Shown here: positions 8,047 to 15,870 of the stretch, one piece after another
How positions within the stretch are numbered: position 1 is the stretch's first letter
Layout of the letters: each line of letters opens with the position of its first letter
DNA from: a virus
Virus record (IMG/VR): IMGVR_UViG_3300043436_001157
Location: 1-35,967 of that record
Length of the DNA stretch: 35,967 nt
Direction: 5' to 3' (one strand)
Notes under the pieces: model-generated
What the model saw: the letters and a program-made list of their open reading frames with translations, nothing else
The model's database searches: none
Told to the model about the DNA's origin: nothing
Translations under genes and position numbers: made by a program

Positions 8047-8071
8047 AAGGGCCGTTAATCAGACGGCCCTT
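8047..8071 (+). terminator. Hairpin after the SSB-like gene
   Basis: A perfect 9-bp stem, AAGGGCCGT (8047-8055) pairing with ACGGCCCTT (8063-8071), around a 7-nt loop. It lies 9 nt after the SSB-like stop. The U-tract is weak (cattaaaaa), so it may attenuate or protect the 3' end of the SSB mRNA rather than fully terminate. Confidence 0.7.
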
Positions 8072-8100
8072 CATTAAAAACATACATAAATCAATACACT

Positions 8101-8757
8101 ATGAACAACGCGAATATAGAAAACATTTCGGAGTTCTACAAGGCTTTAAACTCAGCCGAAGTACTCAAGGCGCAGAGCATGATCCAATCAGCTCCACAGC
8201 GAATCGAAGACAAGCTCACCTATGACATGAGCGCAGCTTCCATCAAGGCCGCAAACGATGCCATAAAGCACATCGAAACAAATCGCAAGATGGTGACTTC
8301 TCCGCTCGATGCTTACAAGAAGTCAATCATGGATGTTGAGCGCGATGCCATCGCTCCGCTGAAGCAATACATCGAAGACCGCAAGCTTATGATGCTTGCC
8401 TACTCGCAATGGATTGACCTACAAAAAGCTATTGCCGATGCGAAGATTGCGCAGGATGCAGTCGATGCACTTCAATCTGCAAGCACAAGCGATGTGTCGG
8501 ATATCTTCGCCAATTTCACCGATGCCACCACAACAACAACGCTCGAGCTCGACCACACCAAGAACATCCGTATCAGCAAGAAAGCGGAGATAGTTGGCGA
8601 AGTTGATTGGGCAACACTGCTCTGGACACTGATGCAAGCTGAGATGTTTGATGTGGCAGAGTTACTCCGCAAGCTTCCGAAGGCAATGGAGATCACAAAG
8701 ATGGAAAGCATCCAAGGTATTCAACTAACAGAAGTTAAAACTCAAGTAATCCGATGA
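8101..8757 (+). CDS. Recombination-block coiled-coil protein (DUF1351-like layout)
   Basis: A 218-residue protein. The N-terminal half is a long helical region (IKAANDAIKHIETNRKMVTS, then PLDAYKKSIMDVERDAI) and the C-terminal part carries a compact domain around VDWATLLWTLMQAEMFDVAE. This arrangement resembles helical proteins found next to SSB and exonuclease genes in phages, such as DUF1351 members. That is a layout resemblance only. An accessory recombination role is inferred from neighbours. It overlaps the next gene by ATGA. Confidence 0.5.
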   Translation: MNNANIENISEFYKALNSAEVLKAQSMIQSAPQRIEDKLTYDMSAASIKAANDAIKHIETNRKMVTSPLDAYKKSIMDVERDAIAPLKQYIEDRKLMMLAYSQWIDLQKAIADAKIAQDAVDALQSASTSDVSDIFANFTDATTTTTLELDHTKNIRISKKAEIVGEVDWATLLWTLMQAEMFDVAELLRKLPKAMEITKMESIQGIQLTEVKTQVIR

Positions 8758-8969
8758 ACGAGATAGAGCAATTACATCGCTACATGGACACCATAATTGA
8801 TCCACGCGAAGCAGACAACGACACGCTACAAGCGAAGGTTAAGGAAGCAATCATCCAAGCATACTCAAACGGATATCATGACGGTCAGCAAGCCATGGCC
8901 GACAGACTTCCGAAGCCATTGCCAACAGGAGCGGAGATAGGAGGCCTCAAGTATTATGAAGCGTTGTAA
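8754..8969 (+). CDS. Small hypothetical protein
   Basis: A 71-residue acidic protein beginning at an ATGA overlap and overlapping the HNH gene by 14 nt. It contains NGYHDGQQAMADRLP, a 'YxxGxxDG/Q'-type motif common in small phage replication-block proteins of unknown function. No enzymatic signature. Confidence 0.6.
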   Translation: MNEIEQLHRYMDTIIDPREADNDTLQAKVKEAIIQAYSNGYHDGQQAMADRLPKPLPTGAEIGGLKYYEAL

Positions 8970-9561
8970 CTGGACCATGGAAGAGACCGAGTTGCTGATT
9001 GAGCACTATCCGCATCGGTCCACAAAAGAGGTCTCCGAAATAATCGGCAAGTCAGTTCCTCAATGTTATGCCAAAGCCTTCGCACTGCAACTGCATAAGA
9101 CTCCAGAATACTTGGCAACCGATTTTAGCGGCAGACTTAAGAAGGGCAATGTTGGAACGCAGTTCCCAAAGGGCAACACACCTTGGAACAAAGGCATGAA
9201 AGGGGTTGCATTCGGTGGCATCGAGACAAGATTTAAGAAGGGCACTGTGCCACCAAACCACCGAGAAGTTGGCTCCGAGCGCATCGATGAAGATGGATAC
9301 ACCTACATCAAGATTGCTGAGCACACACGATGGGTCCTTAAACATCGGCACATCTACGAACAGCACTATGGCAAGCTTGAGCCGCACATGATAGTGACAT
9401 TTCGAGATAAAAATATATCGAATTTCGATATAGAAAACCTCGAAGCAATCACTAAAGTGGAGAACATGCAGCGCAACACCATCACCAAATATCCTAAACC
9501 AATTAGAGACACAATAAAAACACTAAACAAGTTATGGCAAGAAATAAAATTGAAGATCTAA
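8956..9561 (+). CDS. HNH endonuclease with N-terminal DNA-binding helices
   Basis: A 201-residue protein. Residues 5-47 (WTMEETELLIEHYPHRSTKE onward) form a SANT/HTH-like DNA-binding unit. Residues 65-95 have the basic repeats FPKGNTPWNKGMKG and FKKGTVPPNHRE typical of free-standing phage HNH nucleases. The nuclease core has WVLKHRHIYEQHYG (first His) and IVTFRDKNISNFDIENLEAI (Asn helix). The second catalytic position reads MIVTF, without the usual GHxV, so activity is uncertain. Such genes are often mobile. It overlaps genes on both sides. Confidence 0.8.
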   Translation: MKRCNWTMEETELLIEHYPHRSTKEVSEIIGKSVPQCYAKAFALQLHKTPEYLATDFSGRLKKGNVGTQFPKGNTPWNKGMKGVAFGGIETRFKKGTVPPNHREVGSERIDEDGYTYIKIAEHTRWVLKHRHIYEQHYGKLEPHMIVTFRDKNISNFDIENLEAITKVENMQRNTITKYPKPIRDTIKTLNKLWQEIKLKI

Positions 9562-9749
9562 GAGATCACTTATTTGAGATAATCGAGATGCTCAAAGAAA
9601 ACGACATGGAGCTCGACAAAGCAAAAGCAATCGCAGACATTGCCCAGGTCATTGTCAACTCAGCAAAGGTTGAGGTTGACTTCATCAAGGTAGTACATGG
9701 CAACGGCAGTGGATTTATTCCATTGGACAAGAGAGCAATCGAGCAATGA
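9534..9749 (+). CDS. Small conserved phage protein of unknown function
   Basis: A 71-residue helical protein: NKIEDLRDHLFEIIEMLKEN, then DKAKAIADIAQVIVNSAKVEVD. This 'I.DLR.HLFE.IE.L' plus 'AKAIADIAQVIVNSAKVE' pattern is a small family I recognise from many phage replication modules without a known job. It starts inside the HNH gene and ends at an ATGA with the exonuclease gene. Confidence 0.7.
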   Translation: MARNKIEDLRDHLFEIIEMLKENDMELDKAKAIADIAQVIVNSAKVEVDFIKVVHGNGSGFIPLDKRAIEQ

Positions 9750-10309
9750 GCCGCGACATCTACAACAGCATCGAAGCCATCAACGCATCAAGCATAAAGA
9801 GGCACTTCACTGGCAGCATCCAATACGCTGCCGGTGCTCTCGAGCGAGGCGCGGAGTTTCATCGCAATCTGCTTGAGACCAATCCCAAAGAGATGCCACC
9901 CAATGCTCGCCTGATATACGACACCATCATGAAGCATCCAATGCTCCGCTTGATATTCGAGAAGTCCGCGAAGGAGATCACCTTCATCAAGGAGGTTGAG
10001 ATTGATGGGCGCAAGGTGGCAGCAAAAGGAATCCTCGACTTGCACTGCCCGATGTACTCCATTAATGCAGATATCAAGACGACTTCCTGCACAACGCTTC
10101 GAGCATTCGCCTCCGACATGACAAAGCACTACAACCACATCCAAGCTGTTTGGTACTCGTACCTCACTGGATACTCGCCAACAAACTTCTACTACATAGG
10201 AGTGCCCAATAAGTTCAAAGGTGAACTATTTATCCACCGACATACAGCAGAGGAGATTGACACAGCAGAAAACCTCATCAGAGAATACTTGGAGCACAGA
10301 GGGCTTTGA
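9746..10309 (+). CDS. RecE-like PD-(D/E)XK exonuclease
   Basis: A 187-residue protein of the RecE/exodeoxyribonuclease VIII-like class (DUF3799 type). Visible signatures are GAEFH at 35-39, a conserved acidic strand EVEIDGRKVAAKG with Glu83, GILDLH with Asp98, the core DIK at 109-111 followed by TTS, and HIQAVWYSYLTG with Gln133. These correspond to the metal-binding and catalytic positions of the fold. It probably resects double-stranded DNA ends to feed recombination with the SSB-like protein. No RecT or Erf homologue is recognised beside it. The N-terminal part is short for the family. Confidence 0.85.
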   Translation: MSRDIYNSIEAINASSIKRHFTGSIQYAAGALERGAEFHRNLLETNPKEMPPNARLIYDTIMKHPMLRLIFEKSAKEITFIKEVEIDGRKVAAKGILDLHCPMYSINADIKTTSCTTLRAFASDMTKHYNHIQAVWYSYLTGYSPTNFYYIGVPNKFKGELFIHRHTAEEIDTAENLIREYLEHRGL

Positions 10310-10331
10310 GAATTACAGCTTTACCAATGTG

Positions 10332-10649
10332 ATGTATTACTTCCTGCATCGCGACTTCATATATATCGAGACAAATTTCAAGCATCTTAAGATGATGTAT
10401 AATCACTTCGATGATGCAACAGTATTCATCAGCCTTGCTGAAGATACCAAGTATGTTGAAATTGTTTGGAGCACACCTGGAAGAATTAAAAGCAATTATA
10501 AATCCCCTAATATTTATGACATCGACTTCCTTGAAAAAAGTCCAGCAGCTCTGCAAAGATGGAGCGAAAGAGTACCGACAATCTCAAGAGCCATACGCAT
10601 TGGCAATGGCACTGGTCTACGAGCACATCGCACTATTCTGCGAGAATGA
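10332..10649 (+). CDS. Hypothetical protein overlapping the next gene
   Basis: A 105-residue frame starting at the ATG at 10332, 22 nt after the exonuclease gene (a GTG at 10329 is also possible). The first 65 residues (MYYFLHRDFIYIETNFKHL, then a VFISLAEDTKYVEIVW strand pair) look like a real aromatic-rich protein. The last 45 lie over the 10516-10779 gene in another frame and look less protein-like. No family is recognised. Confidence 0.45.
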   Translation: MYYFLHRDFIYIETNFKHLKMMYNHFDDATVFISLAEDTKYVEIVWSTPGRIKSNYKSPNIYDIDFLEKSPAALQRWSERVPTISRAIRIGNGTGLRAHRTILRE

Positions 10650-10779
10650 AATCCCTAACGAAAGACAGATGCTTATCGACATCTGCAACGAGTGCGCCAA
10701 GGATTTAATGCTTGGCAACATCGCAATCGGAAAGTCCGCAGGCGAGCAGTTATATAAAAAGAAATATCAATCAGCATGA
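10516..10779 (+). CDS. Small helical hypothetical protein
   Basis: An 87-residue helical protein (QSQEPYALAMALVYEHIALF, then CENEIPNERQMLIDICNECA) from the ATG at 10516. The frame is open upstream to 10411, but the upstream part runs against the preceding gene. It ends at an ATGA with the next gene. The function is unknown. Confidence 0.6.
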   Translation: MTSTSLKKVQQLCKDGAKEYRQSQEPYALAMALVYEHIALFCENEIPNERQMLIDICNECAKDLMLGNIAIGKSAGEQLYKKKYQSA

Positions 10780-11003
10780 AAAAGCAGACAGCAGTTGAGT
10801 GGTTGGTTGACGAACTAAGAAAGCACATCCAGGAACATGGCAGATTGAATGCAATAACTATTTATCAGTTGAAAATGAAAGCCAAAGCAATGGAAAAGGA
10901 GCAGATAGTGGAAGCATTAAAAGATAGTTGGAATTTAGCTAAACATAGCAATTATGACAATCCTCATGCAGAACAATACTACAACCAAACCTACGGCTCA
11001 TGA
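10776..11003 (+). CDS. Small conserved phage protein of unknown function
   Basis: A 75-residue protein with the pattern QTAVEWLVDELRK ... AKAMEKEQIVEALKDSWN ... AEQYYNQTYG. I recognise this as a very common small protein of phages and prophages of Bacteroidota, with no assigned function. It overlaps the helicase start by 4 nt (ATGA). Confidence 0.75.
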   Translation: MKKQTAVEWLVDELRKHIQEHGRLNAITIYQLKMKAKAMEKEQIVEALKDSWNLAKHSNYDNPHAEQYYNQTYGS

Positions 11004-12505
11004 TCCTGCGACCCTACCAAGAGCGATTCATCAACAACATCAGTGCGAAGCTGCGCATCCATCGCAAGGTGGTTGCACAGCTCGCAACAGGCGGAGGCAA
11101 GACAGTATGCTTCGCTGCAATATGTGACCGCTACTGCGCTCGCAGCTCTCAGGACATCTTGATACTCGTTCATCGCGAAGAACTGCTCACACAGGCATGC
11201 AAAGCAATCAACCTTCCAGTGCAGAAAGTAGTAGCAGGAATGAAGACCATCCCGAAAGCTCGCGTGTATGTCGCAATGGTGGAGTCAGCACATAAGCGGC
11301 TGCACCTATTCGAGAACATCGGCATGGTCATAGTTGACGAGTGCCACATCGGAAACTTCACCAAGGTGATTGAGCACTTCCAAGAGCCCTTAATCATCGG
11401 CTTCACTGCCACACCACTTGCAGCCAAGAAGACCAACCCACTGCGTAACTACTTCACCGACATCGTGTGCGGCATCGACATCCCCGAGCTGATTGAGGAA
11501 GGATTCCTGTGCCCTGAACAGACTTACTCCGCAAGAGATATTGTTGATAGAAAATATCTTAAAATGAAAGGCGGAGATTTCGACCAGGGACAGATGGCAA
11601 ACATGTACAAGGATCCCAAGTATGTTGAAACAACTTTGAAAGTTTATAAAGAGCACGCAATTGATTCAAAAACATTAATATTCAATTGCAATGTAGAGCA
11701 CTCAAAAGCAGTCAATGAAGCTTTCATCGCCGCAGGATTCAACTCTCGCCATCTCGATGCTGACTCAAGCGACAGAGCAGAGATTCTCGAGTGGTTTGCC
11801 AACACTCCGAATGCTGTACTTAACAACATCGGCATCGCAACAACAGGCTTCGATCAGCCCGACATCGAGACCGTCATAATTAACAAAGCAACAGCATCAA
11901 TGCCGCTTTGGCTTCAGATGTGCGGAAGAGGAGCAAGGCCGCATCAAGTTAAGATTGCATTTACCATCATAGATCTTGGAGGCAATTGTGATACACATGG
12001 GCTTTGGTCATCGCCTCGAGATTGGGATCGTATCTTCCACCATCCCGATAAAGTAAAAACAGGAGGAGTGGCTCCGGTAAAAGAATGCCCGAAGTGCGGA
12101 GCAATACATCACACAGCAAAGAAGATTTGCGATGCCATTCCACATTTGCAACTGTTTCCCTGCGACTACAAATTCCCTGAAATCATAGTTCAAGAAAGCG
12201 GATTGCAAGAGTTTGTTGAGATGGGGAATTCAATCGATATCAAGAAGCTCATCGAGATGAATCAGCACCACAAAGAATATAGATCGCTATTCGTACTCAT
12301 TGAACACGTTGCTATGATTGCGAAAAAGAACATTAAACAAATTAATGATGTGAACTATATCGAAATTGAAAAAAAGAATCACGAAATTGCCAGGCTCTGG
12401 TGCAAGCAAAAAAACAGGAGATTTAATCACTTCCATCGTAAGCTTGCAGATGAGAAATTAAAAACAATGCTAAATCAATTATACAATGCTCATCTCACAC
12501 TATAA
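11000..12505 (+). CDS. Superfamily 2 DEAD/DEAH-type helicase with zinc ribbon
   Basis: A 501-residue ATP-dependent helicase. RecA-like domain 1 has Walker A ATGGGKT at 29-35, motif Ia ILVHREELLTQ near 54-65, the Walker B box DECH at 113-116, and motif III FTATP at 135-139. Domain 2 has LIFNCNVEHS near 226, GIATTGFDQPD near 278-288 and motif VI QMCGRGARP at 306-314. A four-Cys zinc-ribbon follows (C363, C366, C377, C388). The C-terminal 100 residues are basic. This resembles the restriction-type/RAD25-like helicases used by phages for replication or recombination. It overlaps the primase gene by 20 nt. Confidence 0.92.
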   Translation: MILRPYQERFINNISAKLRIHRKVVAQLATGGGKTVCFAAICDRYCARSSQDILILVHREELLTQACKAINLPVQKVVAGMKTIPKARVYVAMVESAHKRLHLFENIGMVIVDECHIGNFTKVIEHFQEPLIIGFTATPLAAKKTNPLRNYFTDIVCGIDIPELIEEGFLCPEQTYSARDIVDRKYLKMKGGDFDQGQMANMYKDPKYVETTLKVYKEHAIDSKTLIFNCNVEHSKAVNEAFIAAGFNSRHLDADSSDRAEILEWFANTPNAVLNNIGIATTGFDQPDIETVIINKATASMPLWLQMCGRGARPHQVKIAFTIIDLGGNCDTHGLWSSPRDWDRIFHHPDKVKTGGVAPVKECPKCGAIHHTAKKICDAIPHLQLFPCDYKFPEIIVQESGLQEFVEMGNSIDIKKLIEMNQHHKEYRSLFVLIEHVAMIAKKNIKQINDVNYIEIEKKNHEIARLWCKQKNRRFNHFHRKLADEKLKTMLNQLYNAHLTL

Positions 12506-14615
12506 GAACATCCATGACTCCCAAGACACTGACATCGAACTTGCAAGCTTCCTCGAAGGAGTGCAAACTGGCAAGTGGCAAGACATTGTCTTCGATGTGC
12601 GCAACGCACCAACCAAAGAAATAAAAGACCTTAAGAAGAAGTCCGCACCACTGGTAACCGTCAGCGGATCCTTCTCATCTCGAAAGGATGATGCACTCAG
12701 AAAGCATTCCAACTTCATAGCAATTGACATCGACAACCTCGATGATGCCGCAGAAACAAAAAAGCGAATAAGTCAAGATCCATTTATCTATGCAGCCTTC
12801 CTATCCATCGGAGGCAATGGCTTATGTTTAATCGTAAAGATTGACGGCACTCGGCACTTGGATGCATTCAATGGTATTGCTGCATACCTATACAACGAGT
12901 ATCAGCTTATAGTGGATCAGTCCGGTAAGAATGTTTCTCGAGCTCGATTCGTTTCCTACGATCCATTTATGCTGCTTAACATGAAGTCAGCAACATTCAA
13001 GAAGTATCTTCCAAAAAAGAAAGAGCAGAAGCATCCAAAGGTGATGGTAATCAAAACCGACTTTGATGCAATGATCAAGCAGATGGATGAGAAAGGCATT
13101 AACCTTTGTGAAGATTACTCCGAGTGGATTCGCATCTGCTATGCACTCGTTTCCGAGTTCCAAGAGCAAGGTCGTGAATACTTCCACACCTTATCTTCAC
13201 ATTCATCCAAGTACAATTCACTCGACTGCGATGCTCAGTTCGATGCATGCCTTAAGAACCACAGCGAATCGAAAGGCAAGAAGTCTACAATCGGAACGAT
13301 TTACTTTCATGCCAAACAGAACGGCATCGATATTTACTCAGAGCATACCAAGGCAATTGCTCGATTCACAACATCGCAGAAGGCGGCAGGGCTGTCAGCT
13401 GATAGTATTGTAAAATCTCTCGAGGTATCTGGATATACTCCTGAAGAATCAAAAGAAATAGTTGAGCAGATTGTTAGCAAGGACATAAAATTTAAATCGG
13501 ATTCTGTTAGCACTGACATTGCAGCATTTATAAATACCTACGATCTAAGAAGAAATCTAATAACTCGCAACATCGAATTCAACGGCAAGCCGATTGATGA
13601 TAACGACATTAACTCCATCTTCCTTGATTCGAAAGCTGTGTTCAAAGAGTCAACAAAAGACCTGGTCACATCAATTCTATTTTCAAACAGGATTCATACT
13701 TATAATCCATTGCACGAATTCTTTGAGCAGGATTTGTTTCAACCGATAAACTTTAAATATCCTAACCTCGATCTCCTAATTCGAAGTGTAAAGTCTGACA
13801 CTCCAAACTATGATATGTACATCACTCGATGGCTGCTTTCGGCTGTCGCTTCCGCTTACGGCATCCATTCACCCTTGGTCTTAATATTCTGCGGAGAAAA
13901 GCAAGGAACCGGAAAGACACATTGGTTCCGGTATCTGCTTCCAAAAGAACTGCGCTACCTATTTGCTGAATCCAAAATGGATGCCGGCAAAGATGACGAA
14001 ATCCTAATGTGCAAGAAGTGGTTTATTCTTGATGACGAGTACGGCGGAAAGTCTAAGAAGGAAGACAAGCGACTTAAGGAGCTGACCTCAAAAGAGTTCA
14101 TCAACGTGCGCGAGCCATACGGCAGAGTATCACTTGACATCAGAAGGCTTGCAGTTTTCTGCGGCACATCAAATGAAACGCAATTGCTAAACGATCCAAC
14201 TGGAAACCGCAGACAGATACCATTGCACATCAATGACATCGACCATGACCTTTATAACCAGTGCGACAAAGCAGCACTATGGCGAGAGCTTTATCAAATG
14301 TTCCAAGCAGGGTGCGAGTACACGATCCTTAAAGAAGATATCATAAAGCTTAACCAAGCAACAGAGATGTTCAAGCTATCGACTCCAGAAGACGATTTAA
14401 TTAATAAGAAGCTTTCACCTTCATCTGAAACATCAATTGGCGAGTGGATGTCACTCACCGACATACAACAGTACCTCATGCTTGAAACAAAATTTAACTA
14501 CCTCAACACGCAGCGTATTGGCTCAATTCTGACCACACTTGGATTCAGAAAAGAGCGCAGAGGTCCTCGTGGTCAAAAGGTTATGATGTACAACATCTTC
14601 AGAAACTATGATTAA
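12486..14615 (+). CDS. Primase-helicase, BT4734/VirE type
   Basis: A 709-residue replication protein. Residues about 50-180 form a BT4734-type primase-like domain, with the metal-binding motif FIAIDIDNLDD near 77-87 and the conserved LSIGGNGLCLIVKI near 106-119. Residues about 195-265 match a PriCT-2-like linker (EWIRICYALVSEFQEQGREY). Residues about 440-640 are a VirE/DUF5906-type helicase with a P-loop GEKQGTGKT at 470-478, a Walker B FILDDEYGG near 514-521 and a sensor-like FCGTSNE near 558. The C-terminus has a winged-helix look. It most likely primes and unwinds at the adjacent iteron region. The combination is typical of Bacteroidota elements. Confidence 0.9.
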   Translation: MLISHYKNIHDSQDTDIELASFLEGVQTGKWQDIVFDVRNAPTKEIKDLKKKSAPLVTVSGSFSSRKDDALRKHSNFIAIDIDNLDDAAETKKRISQDPFIYAAFLSIGGNGLCLIVKIDGTRHLDAFNGIAAYLYNEYQLIVDQSGKNVSRARFVSYDPFMLLNMKSATFKKYLPKKKEQKHPKVMVIKTDFDAMIKQMDEKGINLCEDYSEWIRICYALVSEFQEQGREYFHTLSSHSSKYNSLDCDAQFDACLKNHSESKGKKSTIGTIYFHAKQNGIDIYSEHTKAIARFTTSQKAAGLSADSIVKSLEVSGYTPEESKEIVEQIVSKDIKFKSDSVSTDIAAFINTYDLRRNLITRNIEFNGKPIDDNDINSIFLDSKAVFKESTKDLVTSILFSNRIHTYNPLHEFFEQDLFQPINFKYPNLDLLIRSVKSDTPNYDMYITRWLLSAVASAYGIHSPLVLIFCGEKQGTGKTHWFRYLLPKELRYLFAESKMDAGKDDEILMCKKWFILDDEYGGKSKKEDKRLKELTSKEFINVREPYGRVSLDIRRLAVFCGTSNETQLLNDPTGNRRQIPLHINDIDHDLYNQCDKAALWRELYQMFQAGCEYTILKEDIIKLNQATEMFKLSTPEDDLINKKLSPSSETSIGEWMSLTDIQQYLMLETKFNYLNTQRIGSILTTLGFRKERRGPRGQKVMMYNIFRNYD

Positions 14616-14616
14616 C

Positions 14617-14659
14617 TGCACCACCTTGCACCACCTTTGAAAAAAAACAGGGTGGTGCA
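14617..14659. repeat. Left iteron cluster (TGCACCACCT)
   Basis: Two perfect tandem 10-mers TGCACCACCT lie at 14617-14626 and 14627-14636. An inverted copy GGTGGTGCA lies at 14651-14659, so the second direct copy can pair with it across a 15-nt spacer containing an A-tract. A further TGCACCA is at 14694-14700, followed directly by TGCACA. The repeat may also serve as a transcription stop for the primase transcript, although no U-tract follows. Confidence 0.8.
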
Positions 14660-14747
14660 CTATCTCGCTACAGCTGTAAAGCTTTCAGAGCATTGCACCA
14701 TGCACATCCTAATTTATTAATAATTAACATAAATATATATACACATG

Positions 14748-14771
14748 CACACACACACACACACACACACA
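14748..14771. repeat. (CA)12 dinucleotide repeat
   Basis: An uninterrupted run of twelve CA units, preceded by ATG and followed by TG. Alternating purine-pyrimidine DNA of this kind can adopt Z-DNA and is prone to slippage. It lies at the 3' side of the AT-rich stretch of the putative origin. Confidence 0.95.
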
Positions 14772-14805
14772 TGTTATAGGAACCTCCAAACTGCGAAAAG
14801 CAGGG

Positions 14806-14830
14806 TGGTGCAGCTGGTGCAGATGGTGCA
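14806..14830 (+). repeat. Right iteron cluster (TGGTGCA, period 9)
   Basis: Three copies of TGGTGCA start at 14806, 14815 and 14824 with an exact 9-nt period and end directly at the ATG at 14831. They are opposite in orientation to the two left-hand tandem copies. A protein bound here would cover the start region of the VRR-NUC gene, so the sites could also act as an operator. Confidence 0.85.
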
Positions 14831-15166
14831 ATGAGCGAAGTACAAACCCAAGCGAAAGCATTCCAAAACCTTTGGAACGCACGCCCAGACTTAAGAGGAC
14901 GCATATTTGCGATTAATAACAACTCCATTAACGGCATCAAGGGAGCAATGAACAAAGCCATGGGAGTCATCGCCGGTGTTGCTGACATGTGCTACTTGAA
15001 GCCGGAAGGCAAGACATGTTGGATTGAATGGAAGACAGACATCGGCAGACAGTCACCTCAGCAAGTGACCTTCGAGAAGCTTTGCCGATCACTGGGCCAT
15101 GAGTACCACATTGTAAGAAGTGAGGAGGAATTTTTAAAAATCATTAACGATGGAATTGACAATTGA
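14831..15166 (+). CDS. VRR-NUC domain nuclease
   Basis: A 111-residue stand-alone VRR-NUC protein of the PD-(D/E)XK superfamily. The signatures are GVIAGVADM with Asp52, WIEWK with Glu66 and Lys68, and SPQQVTFEKL with Gln77, which together form the metal-binding catalytic site. Such phage nucleases act on branched or structured DNA during replication or recombination. The start codon follows the iteron cluster immediately and lacks a Shine-Dalgarno sequence. It overlaps the next gene by 17 nt. Confidence 0.9.
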   Translation: MSEVQTQAKAFQNLWNARPDLRGRIFAINNNSINGIKGAMNKAMGVIAGVADMCYLKPEGKTCWIEWKTDIGRQSPQQVTFEKLCRSLGHEYHIVRSEEEFLKIINDGIDN

Positions 15167-15410
15167 GGAAAAGATAATTAAGACGATGAACGAGTGGTAT
15201 CCAATCGAGGGAAAGATTGTCGATGGCTGCGTGACATATCATTCCACTCAGCGAACGCATGAGAGCTTCAGGCAGCACTTGATGAATGCCAACCCCGAGA
15301 GCATCGTGTACCAGTACTACTTGAAACGATGCGCTCGATGGATTAAAGTTTTAAAATTGCATAATCAAAAGTTAATTCCTATATTTGCAGGCAATGGAAC
15401 AGATAGTTAA
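15150..15410 (+). CDS. Small hypothetical protein
   Basis: An 86-residue protein starting within the end of the VRR-NUC gene. It has an acidic helical N-terminus (LTIEEKIIKTMNEWY) and a basic C-terminal half (YYLKRCARWIKVLKLHNQKL). No family is recognised. Its 3' part contains a promoter for the next gene. Confidence 0.6.
   Translation: MELTIEEKIIKTMNEWYPIEGKIVDGCVTYHSTQRTHESFRQHLMNANPESIVYQYYLKRCARWIKVLKLHNQKLIPIFAGNGTDS
15357..15387 (+). promoter_or_regulatory. Promoter for the small basic protein gene, nearly leaderless
   Basis: A -33 TTG at 15357-15359, a spacer of 20 nt, and a -7 box TATATTTG at 15380-15387. Transcription would start near 15393, practically at the ATG at 15394, so the transcript would be leaderless or nearly so. 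Confidence 0.65.
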
Positions 15411-15579
15411 CACTCACGGCGGCAAAAGGAAAGGAGCAGGTCCTCCGTTTAAATACGGCGAGGACACATGCAACATAACATTGCGAGTGCCAAAGAGCAA
15501 GAAGGAAGAGATCAAGCGACTTATTTATGAACACCTTGAGCAATACAAATCTAAACGCACAGACGATTATGGCTGCTAA
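15394..15579 (+). CDS. Small basic ribbon-helix-helix-like protein
   Basis: A 61-residue basic protein: NTHGGKRKGAGPPFKYGEDT, then a strand CNITLRVPKSKKEEI and a helix KRLIYEHLEQYKS. The GGKRKGAG-P opening plus a strand-helix unit is common in small phage proteins resembling ribbon-helix-helix DNA binders. The ATG at 15394 is chosen because a good promoter ends 6 nt upstream. A TTG further upstream lies within the promoter box. Separate expression suggests a regulator, possibly of the early/late switch. Confidence 0.6.
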   Translation: MEQIVNTHGGKRKGAGPPFKYGEDTCNITLRVPKSKKEEIKRLIYEHLEQYKSKRTDDYGC

Positions 15580-15868
15580 CAGATGGCGAAGTGGATACAT
15601 GAGGCAACAAGATGACACCTTCACAGGGCACTTGACTCCAATCGGATCAGTGCAAGATGTTGAGGTGACATTCAAGCTTAAGGCTATGCAAAAGATTATG
15701 GAAGCATCTGAGGACTTGCAAGTGGATGCGCCAAACGAATATTTGATTGGAGCATTAAGAGACAATGATGCAGGCTATAAGACTGCCGATGTTATTATCT
15801 ATAACAAGGTTGTAAGATTGAAATTGACTGAGGAGGATATCAAACGCAGCAAAACACTATCTTTCTAA
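15569..15868 (+). CDS. Hypothetical protein
   Basis: A 99-residue protein from the ATG at 15569 (an ATG at 15599 is an alternative). The longer open frame upstream shadows the preceding gene. It is beta-rich in the middle (GSVQDVEVTFKLKAMQKIME) with a charged C-terminus. No recognised domain. Confidence 0.55.
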   Translation: MAANRWRSGYMRQQDDTFTGHLTPIGSVQDVEVTFKLKAMQKIMEASEDLQVDAPNEYLIGALRDNDAGYKTADVIIYNKVVRLKLTEEDIKRSKTLSF

Positions 15869-15870
15869 CC

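Larger units (their letters stand above)
14616..14830. other. Putative replication origin
   Basis: This 215-nt gap is the longest gene-free stretch in the window and lies right after the primase-helicase gene. It holds seven copies of TGGTGCA or its complement TGCACCA, an A8 run, an AT-rich stretch (about 14709-14742), a (CA)12 tract and a potential long hairpin between 14627-14635 and 14651-14659. Iterons around an AT-rich tract beside the initiator gene are the classical layout of a replication origin. No start site has been shown. Confidence 0.65.

Noticed and set aside
14748-14830. CRISPR array or tandem-repeat locus in the origin gap
   Set aside because: The repeats are 7-10 nt with 2-nt spacing, or dinucleotides. 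There are no repeat-spacer units.
15394-15579. Lysogeny repressor
   Set aside because: The small basic protein is ribbon-helix-helix-like only. There is no integrase, attachment site or divergent control region to support a temperate life style.
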